In this document: one piece after another, positions 43,683 through 54,770 of the stretch | Numbering within the stretch: position 1 is the first letter of the stretch | Layout of the letters: the number at the start of each line of letters is the position of its first letter | NCBI RefSeq assembly: GCF_033118175.1 | Contig: NC_083694.1 | Location: forward strand, 43,051,608 to 43,115,607 | Origin: Dama dama | Taxonomy: Eukaryota; Chordata; Mammalia; Artiodactyla; Cervidae | Length of the DNA: 64,000 nt | Reading direction: 5' to 3' | Notes under the pieces: model-generated | Told to the model about the DNA's origin: nothing | Seen by the model: the letters and a program-made list of their open reading frames with translations, nothing else | Database searches by the model: none | Program-made: the position numbers and the translations under genes

Positions 43683-44140
43683 GTTCAGGTGCTCAGTCAT
43701 GTCTGACTCTTTGTGACCCCATGGACTGCAGCACGCCAGGCTCCCCTGTCCTTTGCTATCTCCCGGAGCTTTCTCAAATTCATGTCTGTTGAGTTGGTAA
43801 GGATATCTAATCATCTCATCCTCTGCTTGCCCCTTCTCCTCCTGCCTTCAATCTTTCCCATCATCGAGGTCTTTTCCAGTGAGTTGGCTCTTCGCATCAG
43901 GTGCGAAGCTTCAGCTTCAGTCTTTCCAATGAATATTCAGGGTTGATTTCCCTTAGGATTGACTAGTTTGATTTTGCCATCCAAGGGACTCTCAAGAGTC
44001 TTCTTCAGCACCACACTTTGAAAGCATCAATTCTTCAGCACTCAGATTTCTTTATGGTCCAGCTCTCACATCCATACATGACTACTAGAAAAACCATAGC
44101 TCTTACTATACAGACCTTTGTCAGCAAAGTGATGTTGTTA
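43683..44140 (-). mobile_element. BovB 3' end, about 460 bp
   Basis: Reverse BovB: gtgctcagtcatgtctgact, gactgcagcacgccaggctc, tcaatctttcccatcatcga, ttccaatgaatattcagggt, ggactctcaagagtcttctt, tccatacatgactactagaa, agacctttgtcagcaaagtg. 5'-truncated, no open frame. Confidence 0.93.
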
Positions 44141-44484
44141 CTGGATAAAAATACTCTAGTAGGTGGAGGACAGGGGAAACTGCTGATCATCCTTTGATGT
44201 ACAGACAGCCTCCACTACAAAGACACCCCCAGTCCCAAAGGTTCGTTGTGCCAAGGTTGAGAAGATCTAGACTAAAAGTCCCCAGTGCATTTCCTCCTGC
44301 TAGCTATGTGTGGGTGGAGGGAGCCAGCAAGAACCTTCAGAGGGTCCATCTGGGACACAAGGCTGATTACAAAGCCCTGAAGCCATCAAGGCATTGCCGA
44401 ATCACCTTGAGAGCCCAGGGCCACTTGAGTGACATCCGGCTTCCTTGAAACATGAGGTGTAGCCATTGAAAACCAGAAGTCATC
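44141..44484. other. No gene or clear repeat
   Basis: Unique interval. An 84-codon frame is unsupported. Confidence 0.4.
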
Positions 44485-44712
44485 AAGGGTGGTGACTTAA
44501 GAGGCCAGGCTCTGGACGGCTGTTCTGGGTTCAGATTCTGGCCCTGCTGCCAACTGGCTCTGTGACCTGAAGCCACTTGTTTACTCCCCTTGAGCTTCAC
44601 TCTTATGCCAGGGAGTAATAAGCATGCACATGGCCTCATCCAGCTGCTGTGGACGCTGAAAGAGCTCACACGTGCAAAGCACTGACAGAGTGAGGCACCT
44701 GGGTGCTCCATG
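44485..44712 (+). repeat. MIR SINE, nearly complete
   Basis: Forward MIR including tRNA-like part: gttctgggttcagattctgg, ccctgctgccaactggctct, gtgacctgaagccacttgtt, cttgagcttcactcttatgc, gctgaaagagctcacacgtg, caaagcactgacagagtgag. One of the better kept MIRs here. Confidence 0.78.
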
Positions 44713-45179
44713 ACTATAGGCTGTTATCATTATTAATACCGATGACGATGAAGCTGACTCAGAAACACACAGAAGAGTTGCTCTTTAAGGCTAAGTAAGA
44801 GAAGGAGACACCAAACTATGTGCCCGTTATGCCTGCTACCACTTGGCAGTGAGTCTGCAGTAGACCCAGCCCAGGAAGGGCATGCACAGCTGCTAGGTGG
44901 TGGGCCAGGCTGTAGACTTCTGGCTATTTATCTTTGGGGAAAAAAATTAAATGCTAGTTAAACAAATAAGGTCAAATACCATAAACACACCACATTGGAC
45001 TCCTCAAAAAAAAAAAATCATCATTTTCAGTCTTTTCTACCTGGATTTGTGTTTATTGGCAGAAAGTGCTGGGCTGCCCATTATGGAGCCTGCAATGGCC
45101 TCGTCAATAGTGGAAAGGAGCAGGGCCAGAGAAGCAGGGGAGGGGTCAGTTCAGGCGGCATTTAAGACAGGAAAGAGGG
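44713..45179. other. No gene or clear repeat
   Basis: Unique AT-richer interval with an A11 run near 45007. Confidence 0.4.
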
Positions 45180-45352
45180 ATTTCCCCTGGTAGTCCAGTG
45201 GTTAAGACTCTGCACTCCCACAGCAGGGGGTCCAGGTTCAATCCCTAGTCAGGGAACTAGATCCCACATGCCACAACTAAAGATCCCGCATGCCACAATG
45301 ACATTTAAAGATCTTGCCTGTCACATCTAAACCTGATGCAGCCAAATAAATA
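45180..45352 (+). mobile_element. CHR-2-type SINE with truncated tail units
   Basis: Forward: gatttcccctggtagtccag, tggttaagactctgcactcc, ggttcaatccctagtcaggg, aactagatcccacatgccac, then repeated atcccgcatgccaca units and an aaataaataaa tail, into which a Bov-tA has inserted. Confidence 0.9.
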
Positions 45353-45562
45353 AACTGTTGTTGTTCAGTCACTCAGTCGTGTCTGACTCTTTGTGACCCC
45401 CAAGGACTATAGCCCTCCAGGCTCCTCTGTCCATGGAATTCTCCAGTTAAGAATATTGGAGTGGATTGCCATTGTCTTCTCCAGGGGACCTTCCCAACCC
45501 AGGGATCAAACCTGAGTCTCTTGCACTGCATGGGTTCTTTACACTGAGCCACCAGGGAAGCA
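45353..45562 (-). mobile_element. Bov-tA SINE nested in CHR-2 tail, 10-bp TSD
   Basis: Full-length reverse SINE. caaataaata at 45343-45352 and 45563-45572 flanks it, and the remaining CHR-2 tail (gattaaaaaaaag) continues after. A direct record that this Bov-tA is younger than the CHR-2. Confidence 0.96.
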
Positions 45563-45824
45563 CAAATAAATAGATTAAAAAAAAGAAAAAAGCCACGAGA
45601 GAACTGTGGGGCCAAACCGCATCAGTAGCAGCAGAACTTGAGGGGCAGGAAAGAGTAGGGGTCCCCATTAAAGAAGAGAGGTTCCCACTCAGCTCGGGAC
45701 TTCCCCAGGTTGGCAGCTCAGGTCGGGCTGAGATGTGGGAACAACCCAGGGGTTTCCAAGAGGCTCTTACCCATCTCAACCACTGGCTGGTTATATGATT
45801 GCAAAAGGCACAAAACCTTCCTGG

Positions 45825-45956
45825 ATCTTTGGTGCCACTAGATACCAGGAGCCCCACCCCCCACCCCAGGTGTGACCTTTGAAAATGTCTCCAGGCATTG
45901 CCAAGTGTCCCAGGGGGCAAAATCTCCCGCATCCCCCACCCGGTGTCAAACCATTG
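45825..45956 (-). mobile_element. MER20 (hAT-Charlie)
   Basis: Reverse MER20: ggtgccactagataccagga, gaaaatgtctccaggcattg, ccaagtgtcccagggggcaa, aatctcccgcatccccc, ending at the terminal inverted repeat cggtgtcaaaccattg. The left third is missing or too decayed to see. Confidence 0.85.
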
Positions 45957-46399
45957 AACTGACTAGTCTAGAGGATTTCTTCAGCCCTCAGATTCGAAGA
46001 TCCCAGGAACAGATTCACATTTCAGAAGCGTTTTGAAGATGTGTGCAGATTTCTGCAGGTAACTGCTTTCCTGCCAGCAGAAGCAGGATGGGGCCGATTC
46101 CTGGAGAATCTTGGCTGTTTTTCAGCCATAGAAACAATCACGCAGGTGATGAAGCCCAAGAGATACTAAACACAGGGTGGTGCAAAACGCAGTGTGGGAC
46201 AGAGTGTGGGGTACCCCAGGACTCAGAGCAAGGAAAATGGAATTAGACAGTAAGGACTCTGCAGATGGCGAAGATGCACAAAAGGGTCGGAATACATTCT
46301 TGACGCAAAGCAAGAATGGGAGGTTGGCATCGTTTCTCAACTGATATATTAATTTGTACGCCATGTGATTGAAAACACAGGAGGAAACACATTAAGCAG
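45957..46399. other. No gene or clear repeat
   Basis: Unique sequence of mixed composition. Confidence 0.4.
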
Positions 46400-46413
46400 T
46401 AGCAAGAGGTCCA

Positions 46414-46663
46414 GGGCTTCCCTGGTGGTCCAGTGGTTAAGAATCTGCCTTGCAATGCAGAGGACATGGGTTCAATCCCTTGTCCGGGAGGATCCCGCAT
46501 GCCATGGAGCAACTAAGCCTGTGGGCCACAACTACTGAGCTCACGTTTTACAGCCTGTGCTCTGCATCAAGAGAAGCAACCCCAATGAAAAGTCCACTCG
46601 CTATAACTAGAGAAAACAAAGACTCAGAGCAGCCAAAAACAAATAAATTAAATTTAAAAAAAA
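46414..46663 (+). mobile_element. CHR-1 SINE with decayed TSD
   Basis: Forward: ggcttccctggtggtccagt, tgcaatgcagaggacatggg, ttcaatcccttgtccgggag, gatcccgcatgccatggagc, ccacaactactgagctcacg, tataactagagaaaacaaag, A-rich tail. tagcaagaggtcca (46400-46413) and tagtaactggtcca (46664-46677) look like an old target duplication. Confidence 0.9.
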
Positions 46664-46677
46664 TAGTAACTGGTCCA

Positions 46678-47538
46678 ATGAGGCCGAGTGTGAAGGCTCC
46701 TTCCCCACCCCACTCTTCCCTCTCACTTGGCCAGGAGTGCATCCTCACACAATAACATGTGTCGATAAAGAACAGTCTGTGGGACGTGAAATGTGAAAAG
46801 CGTTCCCCGTAATGTATGCCTTGCCTTGAATCCGACCTGGATCATAATGGATTATTTTCCTCCATTTCTGGATATGCGTGTTTCTGACGTCTATTTTAAA
46901 ACCCTTGGGTTCAAATGTACCTTATTACATTTTAAAGTCTTTGGATTGTAGCAGAAAAATGTTCTGCACTATAAAACATAGAGCATAGTTGAGGTTTGAT
47001 GGGTTTGCTTCTATTTTCTACCCCACAAAACGCTTTCTAAATGCCATTAAAATTTAGCATACACCATAATAACCAAGCTGCATTTGTTCCATGTTTAAGT
47101 CAATTGGCTTCTGAGTTTTATTTCTTTCATATACATCAAACCCAATAAAGTTGTTGCCGCAGCCGGAGGTGAGGAAGACACCGTTGTTCTGTAGACCGAT
47201 CCCCTAACCAATCCCCCTGTTCTGTCGCCCCCAACAGAGGGCTGGGTGGGTTTCAGAGCAGCTGCTGCTTACAGGAAACAGGATGAATGGACGGGGGCAG
47301 AGGGAGAGTCGGGGGTGTCGATGTTGAGAGCCCATAGAGGAAGGGAGAACGTGTAGAAGTGAGGGTGGTCTTCACTAACTCTCACACGTGGAAACTGGGG
47401 TGTGGCAGAGAGAATTCAAGTCTCAACTCCGTCCTGCCCCTGGCCAGCCAGGTAATCTTAGACATAGGGCCAGGAACAGCCACATCTGAATGCCATTATG
47501 GCTCGCAACTCAGACCAGCGTGGCAACTGGGAGTCCCC
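46678..47538. other. Unique; AT-rich candidate element 46.79-47.16 kb
   Basis: 46790-47160 is repeat-free, AT-rich (cataatggattattttcctc, aaatttagcatacaccataa) and without open frames. It has the texture of constrained non-coding DNA. The rest is GC-richer and unassigned. Confidence 0.35.
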
Positions 47539-47549
47539 CATCTTGCTGC

Positions 47550-47748
47550 TGGGCTTCCCAGGTGGCTCAGTGGTAAATAATCTGCCTGCCAGTACAGGAG
47601 ACACAGATGCGGGTTCCATCGCTGGGTCAGGAAGATCCTTTAGAGGAGGAAATGGCAACCCACTCCAGTGTTCTTGCCTGGAGAATCCCAGTGGCTACAG
47701 TCCATAGGGTCGCAAGGAGCTAGACATGACTGAGCGCACACACACACA
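47550..47748 (+). mobile_element. Bov-tA SINE with (CA)n tail
   Basis: Forward SINE (ggcttcccaggtggctcagt to gctagacatgactgagcgca) with a (CA)7-8 tail at about 47736-47750. catcttgct (47539-47547) and catcctgct (47749-47757) are a probable target duplication. The ccatggacagaggagcct block is deleted. Confidence 0.93.
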
Positions 47749-47757
47749 CATCCTGCT

Positions 47758-48140
47758 CCTAGGCCTGGGGCTGAGGGTCCAGTTCAGACCCTTCTCACCA
47801 CGGTCACTACTCTACCTCCTCCAGGTCCCTGGGATGGGGTGGAGGAGGGGCAGGAAGCCACTCACCCAACCTAGGACCTGGCCAAGTCTCCTCTGGTACC
47901 CGTGCCTCCACCTGTTCCCCTCTAGTCTCAGGAAACATGCCAGGTCTGACTGAACCCCCGAACCGGAGGGAGAGGAGGGGAGGTGTGGGGGTCAAACTCA
48001 GCATGACAGGGGTGGTGTGATGGGGAGTCAGGAGGGGCAGTGTCTGTGGCCTGGGCTTTGGGGTAGAACAGCAGGGCTTAAATCCAGACTGTGTGGGTGA
48101 CCAGCTAGGCAGCTGCGGACAGGAATTCATCTCACTTCAC
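47758..48140. other. No gene or clear repeat
   Basis: GC-rich unique sequence. A weak MIR-like run may lie near 48050-48140. Confidence 0.4.
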
Positions 48141-48245
48141 TTCCATTCAATCATCGAACAAGAGCATATGGGATGCCTGCTGTGGGCTAGGTACAGTGTT
48201 GGGCGCTGAGCTATGGCAGCCTTCCAGAAGAAACCGGGGAGGACA
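48141..48245 (-). repeat. Possible L2/MIR 3' end (reverse)
   Basis: ttccattcaatcatcgaaca, tgggatgcctgctgtgggct, aggtacagtgttgggcgctg resemble the reverse L2 3' terminus (TCATTCAACAA...GTGCCAGGCACTGT). Diverged. Confidence 0.5.
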
Positions 48246-49838
48246 AACCAAGACAGTACAGGTGACAAATGCTGCCCCAGGGGCACACAGAGCCCCTATC
48301 CTAGTGCGGGGGGGTGGGTTTGGAAAAGCTTCATCACCTGTAACCTCACTTTGCTCATCCATCAAAAGGGCACATGGAACTGCTTTTATGGACCAGCAGT
48401 CTGGACCCATTGAGACCAAGGGTGCCAAGTGTTTGCTCAGGGTCTCAGTCAGGGTGAGGCTCAAGATGTGAGGTCTAGAGCAGAGTTAAGCCCATGGCTG
48501 TATGCCAGGTCCACCCATCCCCCTTGTAATGGCCCAAAGCTGTGTATGGGCGTGTGGTTTGGGGAAAGAGCAGGAGAGTGCGGAGCACTCAGGCCTCCCC
48601 ACGTTTTTCCAAAGGGTCGCCCCATCCTCTACCCAGAGCGGGGCCAGGCTGACAGCATAGAACCCATGTCAGCAGCCGGGCAGTCGGCTGCACCGGCCAA
48701 GCCAGCCCTCACCCCAGGCAGGCGCAGCCACCCGAATGTGTTATGACAGGAAGGAAGTACAAATAAACATAATAAATCTGGTGGCGTGGTCATGATGATG
48801 GAGAGTCTGGACGGAGGCTGGGAACAGGGGGCAGTCGGGTCTCCTTTATGTCAAGGGAGCTTACAGCCGGCTCTTCCGATTTACCTGGGGCTCTGTTCTT
48901 TACAGCAAATTGGACCTTTCGCTCTGAAAGAAATAATTACTCTCCTAGGAGAAGAACGCTGGCCATGAATGCTGATGCGACACACAATGTCACCTTGCCA
49001 GTCAAAAGAGTTCCAACTCCTCAGCTTGGGTCCCGGCCAACAAACCGTTTCTTTCTCATAATGGAGGTCACCTCTCTATAGAATTTGTTGATGATCTCCA
49101 AAATGACAAGGAAGAAAGCTCCTGTCAGCAGGATTTTTTTAAAGAGGAAAGAAAAGCACAGAGATGAAGGCAGGCGGCAGCGTGGGGTGAGGGGATGGGA
49201 AGGGACCTGGAGATGGAGGCAAAGGTCAGATTTTGCATCATCAGGAGGAAGCCATCTGTGAGGTTCCATCCCAGATTAATTTAGGGACCAGAGACCCAGG
49301 CGGATGGGCTGGATCAGAAATAGGGTGCCGACCCTCACCCAGCTCAGAGGGGGAGGTGGCTTGGCTGGCCAGTCTAAATCAATGCAGGAGACCAGCGCAG
49401 GTACTTCCAGCTTGTGTTCTGAGAGCCCTTCACTGTAGGTGCAAAGGTTTAGATGCTGACTTGCCTGGGGAAATAAACATATCCCTGGCCACGCCACAGA
49501 AGACACATTGGTGGGGAGGGATTGTTGAATGTTATCATTAGCTCCCAGCAGGAGGAGAGCATCAGCTTCACCTGCTGCAAGTTGTCTGTGGAGCAGGGAA
49601 ATCTTGGCCCCGGCGGTTGTAAATAATTCCATCTGCTGAGAGTCCAGAAAAGAATTCTAGCTGCGTGCACGCCCAACCAAGTGCACGGGTGGGGCCGCAG
49701 AGCTATTCTGAGCTTTCTCCCAGGCAGACTGTGGCCTTGGCGGAGCAGCCCCTGGAGTGAAGGGATCTAGGTCCCCACCAGGCTCCTGCCAGCCAAGGTC
49801 AGGAAGCTCCTTCCTCCCACGTAATCCCCAGCAGACCT
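48246..49838. other. Unique; no supported gene
   Basis: 1.6 kb with no assigned repeat. 48895-49080 and 49420-49640 are repeat-free segments with mixed AT/GC composition and could be regulatory. Frames up to 118 codons have no recognisable content. Confidence 0.4.
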
Positions 49839-49869
49839 GGGGGTGGGGGGTGGGGGTGGGGGTGGGGGT
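49839..49869 (+). repeat. (GGGGGT)n hexamer, G-quadruplex motif
   Basis: Five G5-6 runs separated by single T, on the plus strand, then tctctacccc. It is the mirror case of the (ACCCCC)n tract at 5353-5380. Stable quadruplex formation is expected from the pattern. Confidence 0.92.
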
Positions 49870-50639
49870 CTCTACCCCAGGCTGCATCGCTAGGACTATG
49901 TATCCACGTGGAAACATACCTCAAGGCTTAGATCCGCGGACTTAGCCAAGAACAAAGGGAAGCAGTGAACGGAGGTAGGCATGTTGGAATTGACTGGTCA
50001 TGATGTCTTTAGCCCGGGGGACCCAGATGTACCAAAAACATCACTTCTGTCCTTAACAAGTCCTAAGTCCACCTCCCTTCCAAAACCCACGCTGCTTTCT
50101 GGGCGCTGATGTTAACTGCTCTCCATCAGATATTTTCTGAGCACCTCATGTCAGCAGCTGGGTTGTGTCCACCTGGGTCATGGTGAGCACACAAAGAGAG
50201 ACCAGAGGAGACAGAATGCTGGCAGCTAAGTGTGTGATGAAAGTTTGTGAGACCTGTGGCGTCCTGATGACCACCCAGGTCCGAGACTCAGATCCAGGAA
50301 GCAGGAAGGCTTTGGATAGGTGGAAGAAATCCACGGAAAAACAAATTTTCCCAGGGGTGGCACTTGCCACAAGTCCTTTGACCTGGGTCCTGACCGTCCT
50401 CTGTGAGACTGAGCCAGCTCCCCTGAAATCCTCAATCTGTGGAAAAGCCAAACTCTGGACTATATATGGCTAGCATTCCCAGAACTGTCTTATTGGCAAA
50501 TGACCCCAGAGTTGGCTCAAACCAGTAACAAGGGAGCTGCCATTTCAGCCAAAACTGCAATGAGAATTTCATGTCTAATCTTAGCACATGATAACCATCT
50601 TATGAAGCAACCAAGCCAGAGGGAGAAAAGGGGATCATC
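49870..50639. other. No gene; possible L2 end near 50.13 kb
   Basis: About 50130-50240 (agatattttctgagcacctc, atgtcagcagctgggttgtg) may be a reverse L2 3' end. Otherwise unique. Confidence 0.4.
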
Positions 50640-50651
50640 CTCACCATGCAG

Positions 50652-50867
50652 GGCTTCCATGGTGGCTCAGATGGTAAAGAATCCACCTGCAATGTGGGAG
50701 ACCTGTGTTCGATCCCTGGGTTGGGAAGATCCCCTGGAGGAGGGCATGGCAACCCACTGAAGTATTCTTGCCCAGAGGATCCCCATGGACAGAGGAGCCT
50801 GGCGGGCTACAGTCCATGGGGTCACAAAGAGCCAGACGTGACTGAAGCTACTAAGCATAGCACAGTA
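50652..50867 (+). mobile_element. Bov-tA SINE with 12-bp TSD
   Basis: Forward full-length copy (ggcttccatggtggctcaga to agacgtgactgaagctacta). ctcaccatgcag at 50640-50651 and 50868-50879 is exact. The B-box-like gttcgatccctgg is intact. Confidence 0.96.
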
Positions 50868-50879
50868 CTCACCATGCAG

Positions 50880-51565
50880 GAGTGCCAGAAGGGGACCCAG
50901 CCCCCCAGCCCAGCCAGGGCCGCGCTCTCCCAGACTACCCTGGTGAGGCTGTACCCTGGCACAAGGCCCCGGGAGAGAGACTTTGCAGCACATTTAGAAT
51001 TTAGAAGCATAGGGGAAAAAAAAAAAAAAGAAAGGTCTGAAATTATTTTTTTAATATGAACAGGAGGTTTTAATCAGAACAGGAGAGAGGAATTCCTTTC
51101 AAGTAATAGCCTAGTAATAGCACTTCCTAAAGTAATGAGATTTCAGTATTCAACAATAAAATGTGATCTATTCAGGTTTTGAGGAAATAAAACTCTGGAG
51201 ATAATTTTTAGGGTGATTTTCAGATGTCTGAATTGGTGTTACAGGTTCAGGCCATTAAGCCCACCTGGGGGAGGGGCAGCCACATGTATGGAGCTAGAAA
51301 GACCTCTTCATAGAGGCAGGAAGGCAGTGTGACCTCTGGGGACCACAGCCCCAGGGTCAGTCCTCACAGGGCTTCAAGGCCAAGTGTGAGGCCGGCTGGA
51401 GGTCACAACTGCTCCCTGAGAAGGTCACCCTTTGGGATGACTCTCAGTCTTTCATCACCAGTCACACCGAGCCCAGAGGTCATGCACTCTAGAACCAATC
51501 ACCACCTCCACCCCTCCTCTTGACCTGCCCGGTTGGAGAGGTCACGGTGGACAGGTGGCTCCCTG
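50880..51565. other. No gene or clear repeat
   Basis: Contains an A14 run at about 51009-51023 and an AT-rich segment to 51240. Nothing assigned. Confidence 0.4.
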
Positions 51566-51670
51566 GCTGGATCATTCATTCCCCGTGAACATGTGTGTGT
51601 GGAGCCCCTGCTTTGTGCTGGGGACTCTGACGGATGCCGGAAGCAATGTGCAATATGTCCCCTGGCCTTA
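51566..51670 (-). repeat. L2 3' end (reverse)
   Basis: ggatcattcattccccgtga, gagcccctgctttgtgctgg, ggactctgacggatgc follow the reverse L2 terminus. Diverged. Confidence 0.5.
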
Positions 51671-51744
51671 TCCAAGTGCCACAGACGGGGACCTCATCTT
51701 TGCGGCCTTAGTGCACCACCCAGAGGGACACCCTTCTCCCACAG

Positions 51745-51985
51745 CCCCCAGGACATCCTAATCATCTTTGTGTCTCACTTCAAGGCTGCGCTCAGGGAAG
51801 CCTTTCCTCACTCTCCCTCCCCCTTAACTGCCAGACTCCCCTCCCTTCCCTGACACAACACATGCTGGAGACATGATGATCACTGTGGGCTGCTCGGTTT
51901 AACAGGCATCATCCCGGAGGGCAGGGACCCTGCTGTCTGCGGGGTCCCTAGGATGCTGTTTACACTTAATAAACATTTGTTTACA
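51745..51985 (+). repeat. L2 3' end (forward)
   Basis: gcgctcagggaagcctttcc, tcccggagggcagggaccct, gtccctaggatgctgtttac, acttaataaacatttgttta. This is the usual L2 end, from the last coding residues through AATAAA-like text. Confidence 0.7.
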
Positions 51986-52024
51986 AACAACCCAAGTGAA
52001 TCTAGAGCCACCCCATAATGGAGA

Positions 52025-52140
52025 GGTCTGGATACGGAGGCCAGAGTTTAAGAGTCAAGCAGAAAATCTGCTAGGCCCCATATGTGACCTGGGGAAAGAC
52101 TTTCAGCTTTTCTGAACTCAGTTCCTCTCTGCAAACTGAT
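52025..52140 (+). repeat. MIR SINE remnant
   Basis: catatgtgacctggggaaag, actttcagcttttctgaact, cagttcctctctgcaaactg match forward MIR core order. Confidence 0.62.
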
Positions 52141-53178
52141 GGAGACAAGCTAAACAAACATCTTGGGTTTGGGGGTTCTTTCTTTTTCTGATTTTAAACT
52201 TCAGTGACTTAACAGTTCTGTGACCCTCCTCTAGAAGTTGGCCATACATATCTGGATCCTTGTGCTGCTCTGCCTTGCCATGCCGTGGAGGAGGGCTAGC
52301 GAGATGTGAAAGATTTAGCAGAGGGCCCTTCTTCAGATGCTCCTTTGAGAGACACCCACACCTGGCTGGCTGGCCACAGGGCTGCCACATCCAGACACAC
52401 AGAGCCCCTCTGGGGTCAGCACCTTGAGGAGACAAACAGCCTTCCTCCTCCCTGCTCTGCAGTTTCCCCAAGCAGACCTGCTATCACTGGGCCCAAATCC
52501 TCCTAAGATCCCAGAGACAAGCAACGTCCAACGTTAGCTGTCTTTCTTGCAGAAATATCACTCACTGGCGGGAATCAAACCAGCTGATCTGCAAACTGCA
52601 TGCATATCCTGCAAGCCAAGAGTTGGTGTAAAAGGAAGGATTAAGTGAAGTTTGGCTGACAGATGATGTCCTACAAAAGGTCACCCCCCAGATCATCTCT
52701 CCATTCATTATTTATTAACAAGCCCTGAGACGTGAGCATTACATCAAATGTCCAGCGTGGGGAAGATGATAAAGTAATATTTTATAGCTGGAGGCCTCTT
52801 AAAGGTGTTAACGAAAAGCTTACAAAGTGATTTCAATGTGTTACAAAATAATTTATTAAGAATTCACTGCAGCTGAACATTAAAAATGATATTAATCACC
52901 CAACAAGATGGAGCTAAGAAAAACAGTGCCCCATGTCCATGAGTAATATGATGACTGAGTATCACATCTGCAATGACCTAGCACTCAGGTCAGACAAGGG
53001 TGTGGGATCACCCACACACAGCCCATGCGTATCCCACTTGGCATGTCTGCATTACAAAATTTCCCCAAATCCTCCAGCTTCTAGACAGAGCTTCCATAAT
53101 CTGAGTGGATTGGTGAAAATAGTCAGGTTCCTCCAGTCATATTCTGACATATTGCCTTTGTTCCAAGAACCCCAATTC
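52141..53178. other. Unique; AT-rich candidate element 52.70-52.93 kb
   Basis: 52690-52930 is AT-rich and repeat-free (ttcattatttattaacaagc, cctcttaaaggtgttaacga, aataatttattaagaattca, gatattaatcacccaac), with several homeodomain-type cores. I see no gene. Confidence 0.35.
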
Positions 53179-53277
53179 ACTAACTCTATCCACACTCATC
53201 AACTCAACCCACCAACTCCATCCACTCCCACTGACTCCACCCAAGACCATCAACTCTACCTATACTCACCAACTGTG
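53179..53277. repeat. 19-bp minisatellite, about five units
   Basis: Imperfect tandem array: actaactctatccacactc (53179-53197), a 13-bp short unit (53198-53210), accaactccatccactccc (53211-53229), actgactccacccaagacc (53230-53248), atcaactctacctatactc (53249-53267) and a partial unit. Strand-asymmetric: almost no G on the plus strand. Confidence 0.88.
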
Positions 53278-53496
53278 ACTGAAAGGCTAAGATAGAAAAG
53301 GTGGAAGTTACAAACCCAGGTGACTGCAATGGGAAGCAGGTCAGGACCATGTGAGTACACTGAGTCATCTGGGAATAACTGTGACTATTTGCAAATGGAC
53401 TACCTGGCCCTGCCCACGTACAGAGAAAATTTCATGGTTGGGTTTTCGAAGATAGATGGACTGTAGCCCATTTATTTTAGGTTTATTAAATTCCCC

Positions 53497-53657
53497 AGGT
53501 TCAATCCCTGGGTTGGGAAGATCCCCTAAAGAAGGGAATGGCAACCCACTCCAGTATTCTTGCCTAGAGAATTCCAAGGATGGAGGAGCCTGGCAGGTTA
53601 CAGTCCATGGGGTCACAAAGAGTCAGATTTGACTAAGTGACTAACACTTTCACTTTC
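53497..53657 (+). repeat. Bov-tA SINE, 5'-truncated
   Basis: Forward copy starting inside the tRNA part at the B-box (caggttcaatccctgggttg) and ending tgactaagtgactaacactt, cactttcc. The first ~50 bases are missing. Confidence 0.93.
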
Positions 53658-53659
53658 CA

Positions 53660-54246
53660 GCTCCTAGATGGTGGATATCAGAGACTCCTCCTCAAAGGGT
53701 AGGCAAGGCTGAGGGCAGCCCAGGCCACTGGGAATCAAGTCAGAGATGCAGATGTTGAGAAAAGGGGATGGAGAACCAAGGATGGTTCCTGTGCATGGAC
53801 GCCACCCAGAGGAATGGGGGCACCAGGGGACTTCCACCAAGGGAGTTTTTCACCCCCAACTCCTTTAACTCATAGCAAGTCCTCTCTCGTGTAAGAAATC
53901 GATTGTGATGTATAAAAGTTTAATGTGCCCCAACCTTCCAGGTTAATATTTATTGCATGAAATGAGATTCACCTTGACTTTTTAAAAAGTCAAGCCGGTG
54001 GAAAAGTCATTTAGGTGAGTGGGTACACAGGACCTGTATATTCTGGCTCCTTCTACGCAGTAAACAACGAGAATCACAGAAGTCCTTGAAAGAAGAGGAG
54101 TCGTTTCCTCAGGGGCCCAGGTTCTGCAGCCTCCCCTTCCAGCCTGGCCCACTCTGACTCACCACCCAGCAGGGGTCAGCCAGAAGGCCACCTCCCCAGA
54201 GAGGCTTTTTCTGACCACCTCCACCCTGAAGTTCTCTGCTTGGCTT
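53660..54246. other. No gene or clear repeat
   Basis: Unique sequence. Nothing assigned. Confidence 0.4.
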
Positions 54247-54640
54247 TTTAAAAATGCTTTATTTTGTAATGGAGTAGAGTTGATTAACAGGCTTCCCTTG
54301 TGGCTCAGTGGTAAAGAATCTGCCTGCAATGCAGGAGACCGGGCTTTGATTCCTGGGTCAGGAAGATCCCCCAGAGAAGGGCATGGCAACCCACTCTAGT
54401 ATTCTTACCTGGAGAATCCCAAGGACAGAGGAGCCTGGCAGGCTACAGTCCATGGGGTCACAGAGAGTCAGACACGACTGAGCGACGAAGCCCAGCAGCA
54501 GACTGACTAACAACGCTGCATTAGTTTCAGGTGCTCAGCAAAGGGACCCAGGTATACACATACACGTATCTATTCTTTTTCAAATTCTTTCCCCATTTAG
54601 GTCGTTACAGAATATTGATCTGAGTTCCCTTTGCTTGACT
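54247..54640 (-). mobile_element. L1 3' end (reversed), SINE-split
   Basis: ttttaaaaatgctttatttt, gtaatggagtagagttgatt left of the SINE and gctgcattagtttcaggtgc, acatacacgtatctattctt, ttacagaatattgatctgag right of it form one reversed L1 3' end. Confidence 0.85.
54290..54503 (+). mobile_element. Bov-tA SINE nested in L1, 9-bp TSD
   Basis: Forward full-length copy. tgattaaca (54281-54289) and tgactaaca (54504-54512) flank it with one mismatch. The tail is a short agcccagcagcagac. Confidence 0.95.
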
Positions 54641-54659
54641 TAACGTTCCATGACGTTGA

Positions 54660-54770
54660 GACCAAATCTGCCCTGTTCCCTTTCTATCTCCAGTACTGAT
54701 GACTGGCTTGGCCCAAGCTAGGGGCTCAGGAGATATTTGTGGAGCAAATGAATAAGCGTATGTTCAGAGA
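54660..54770 (+). repeat. L2 3' end fragment
   Basis: tatctccagtactgatgact, ggcttggcccaagctagggg, ctcaggagatatttgtggag, caaatgaataagcg resemble the forward L2 terminus. Confidence 0.5.
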
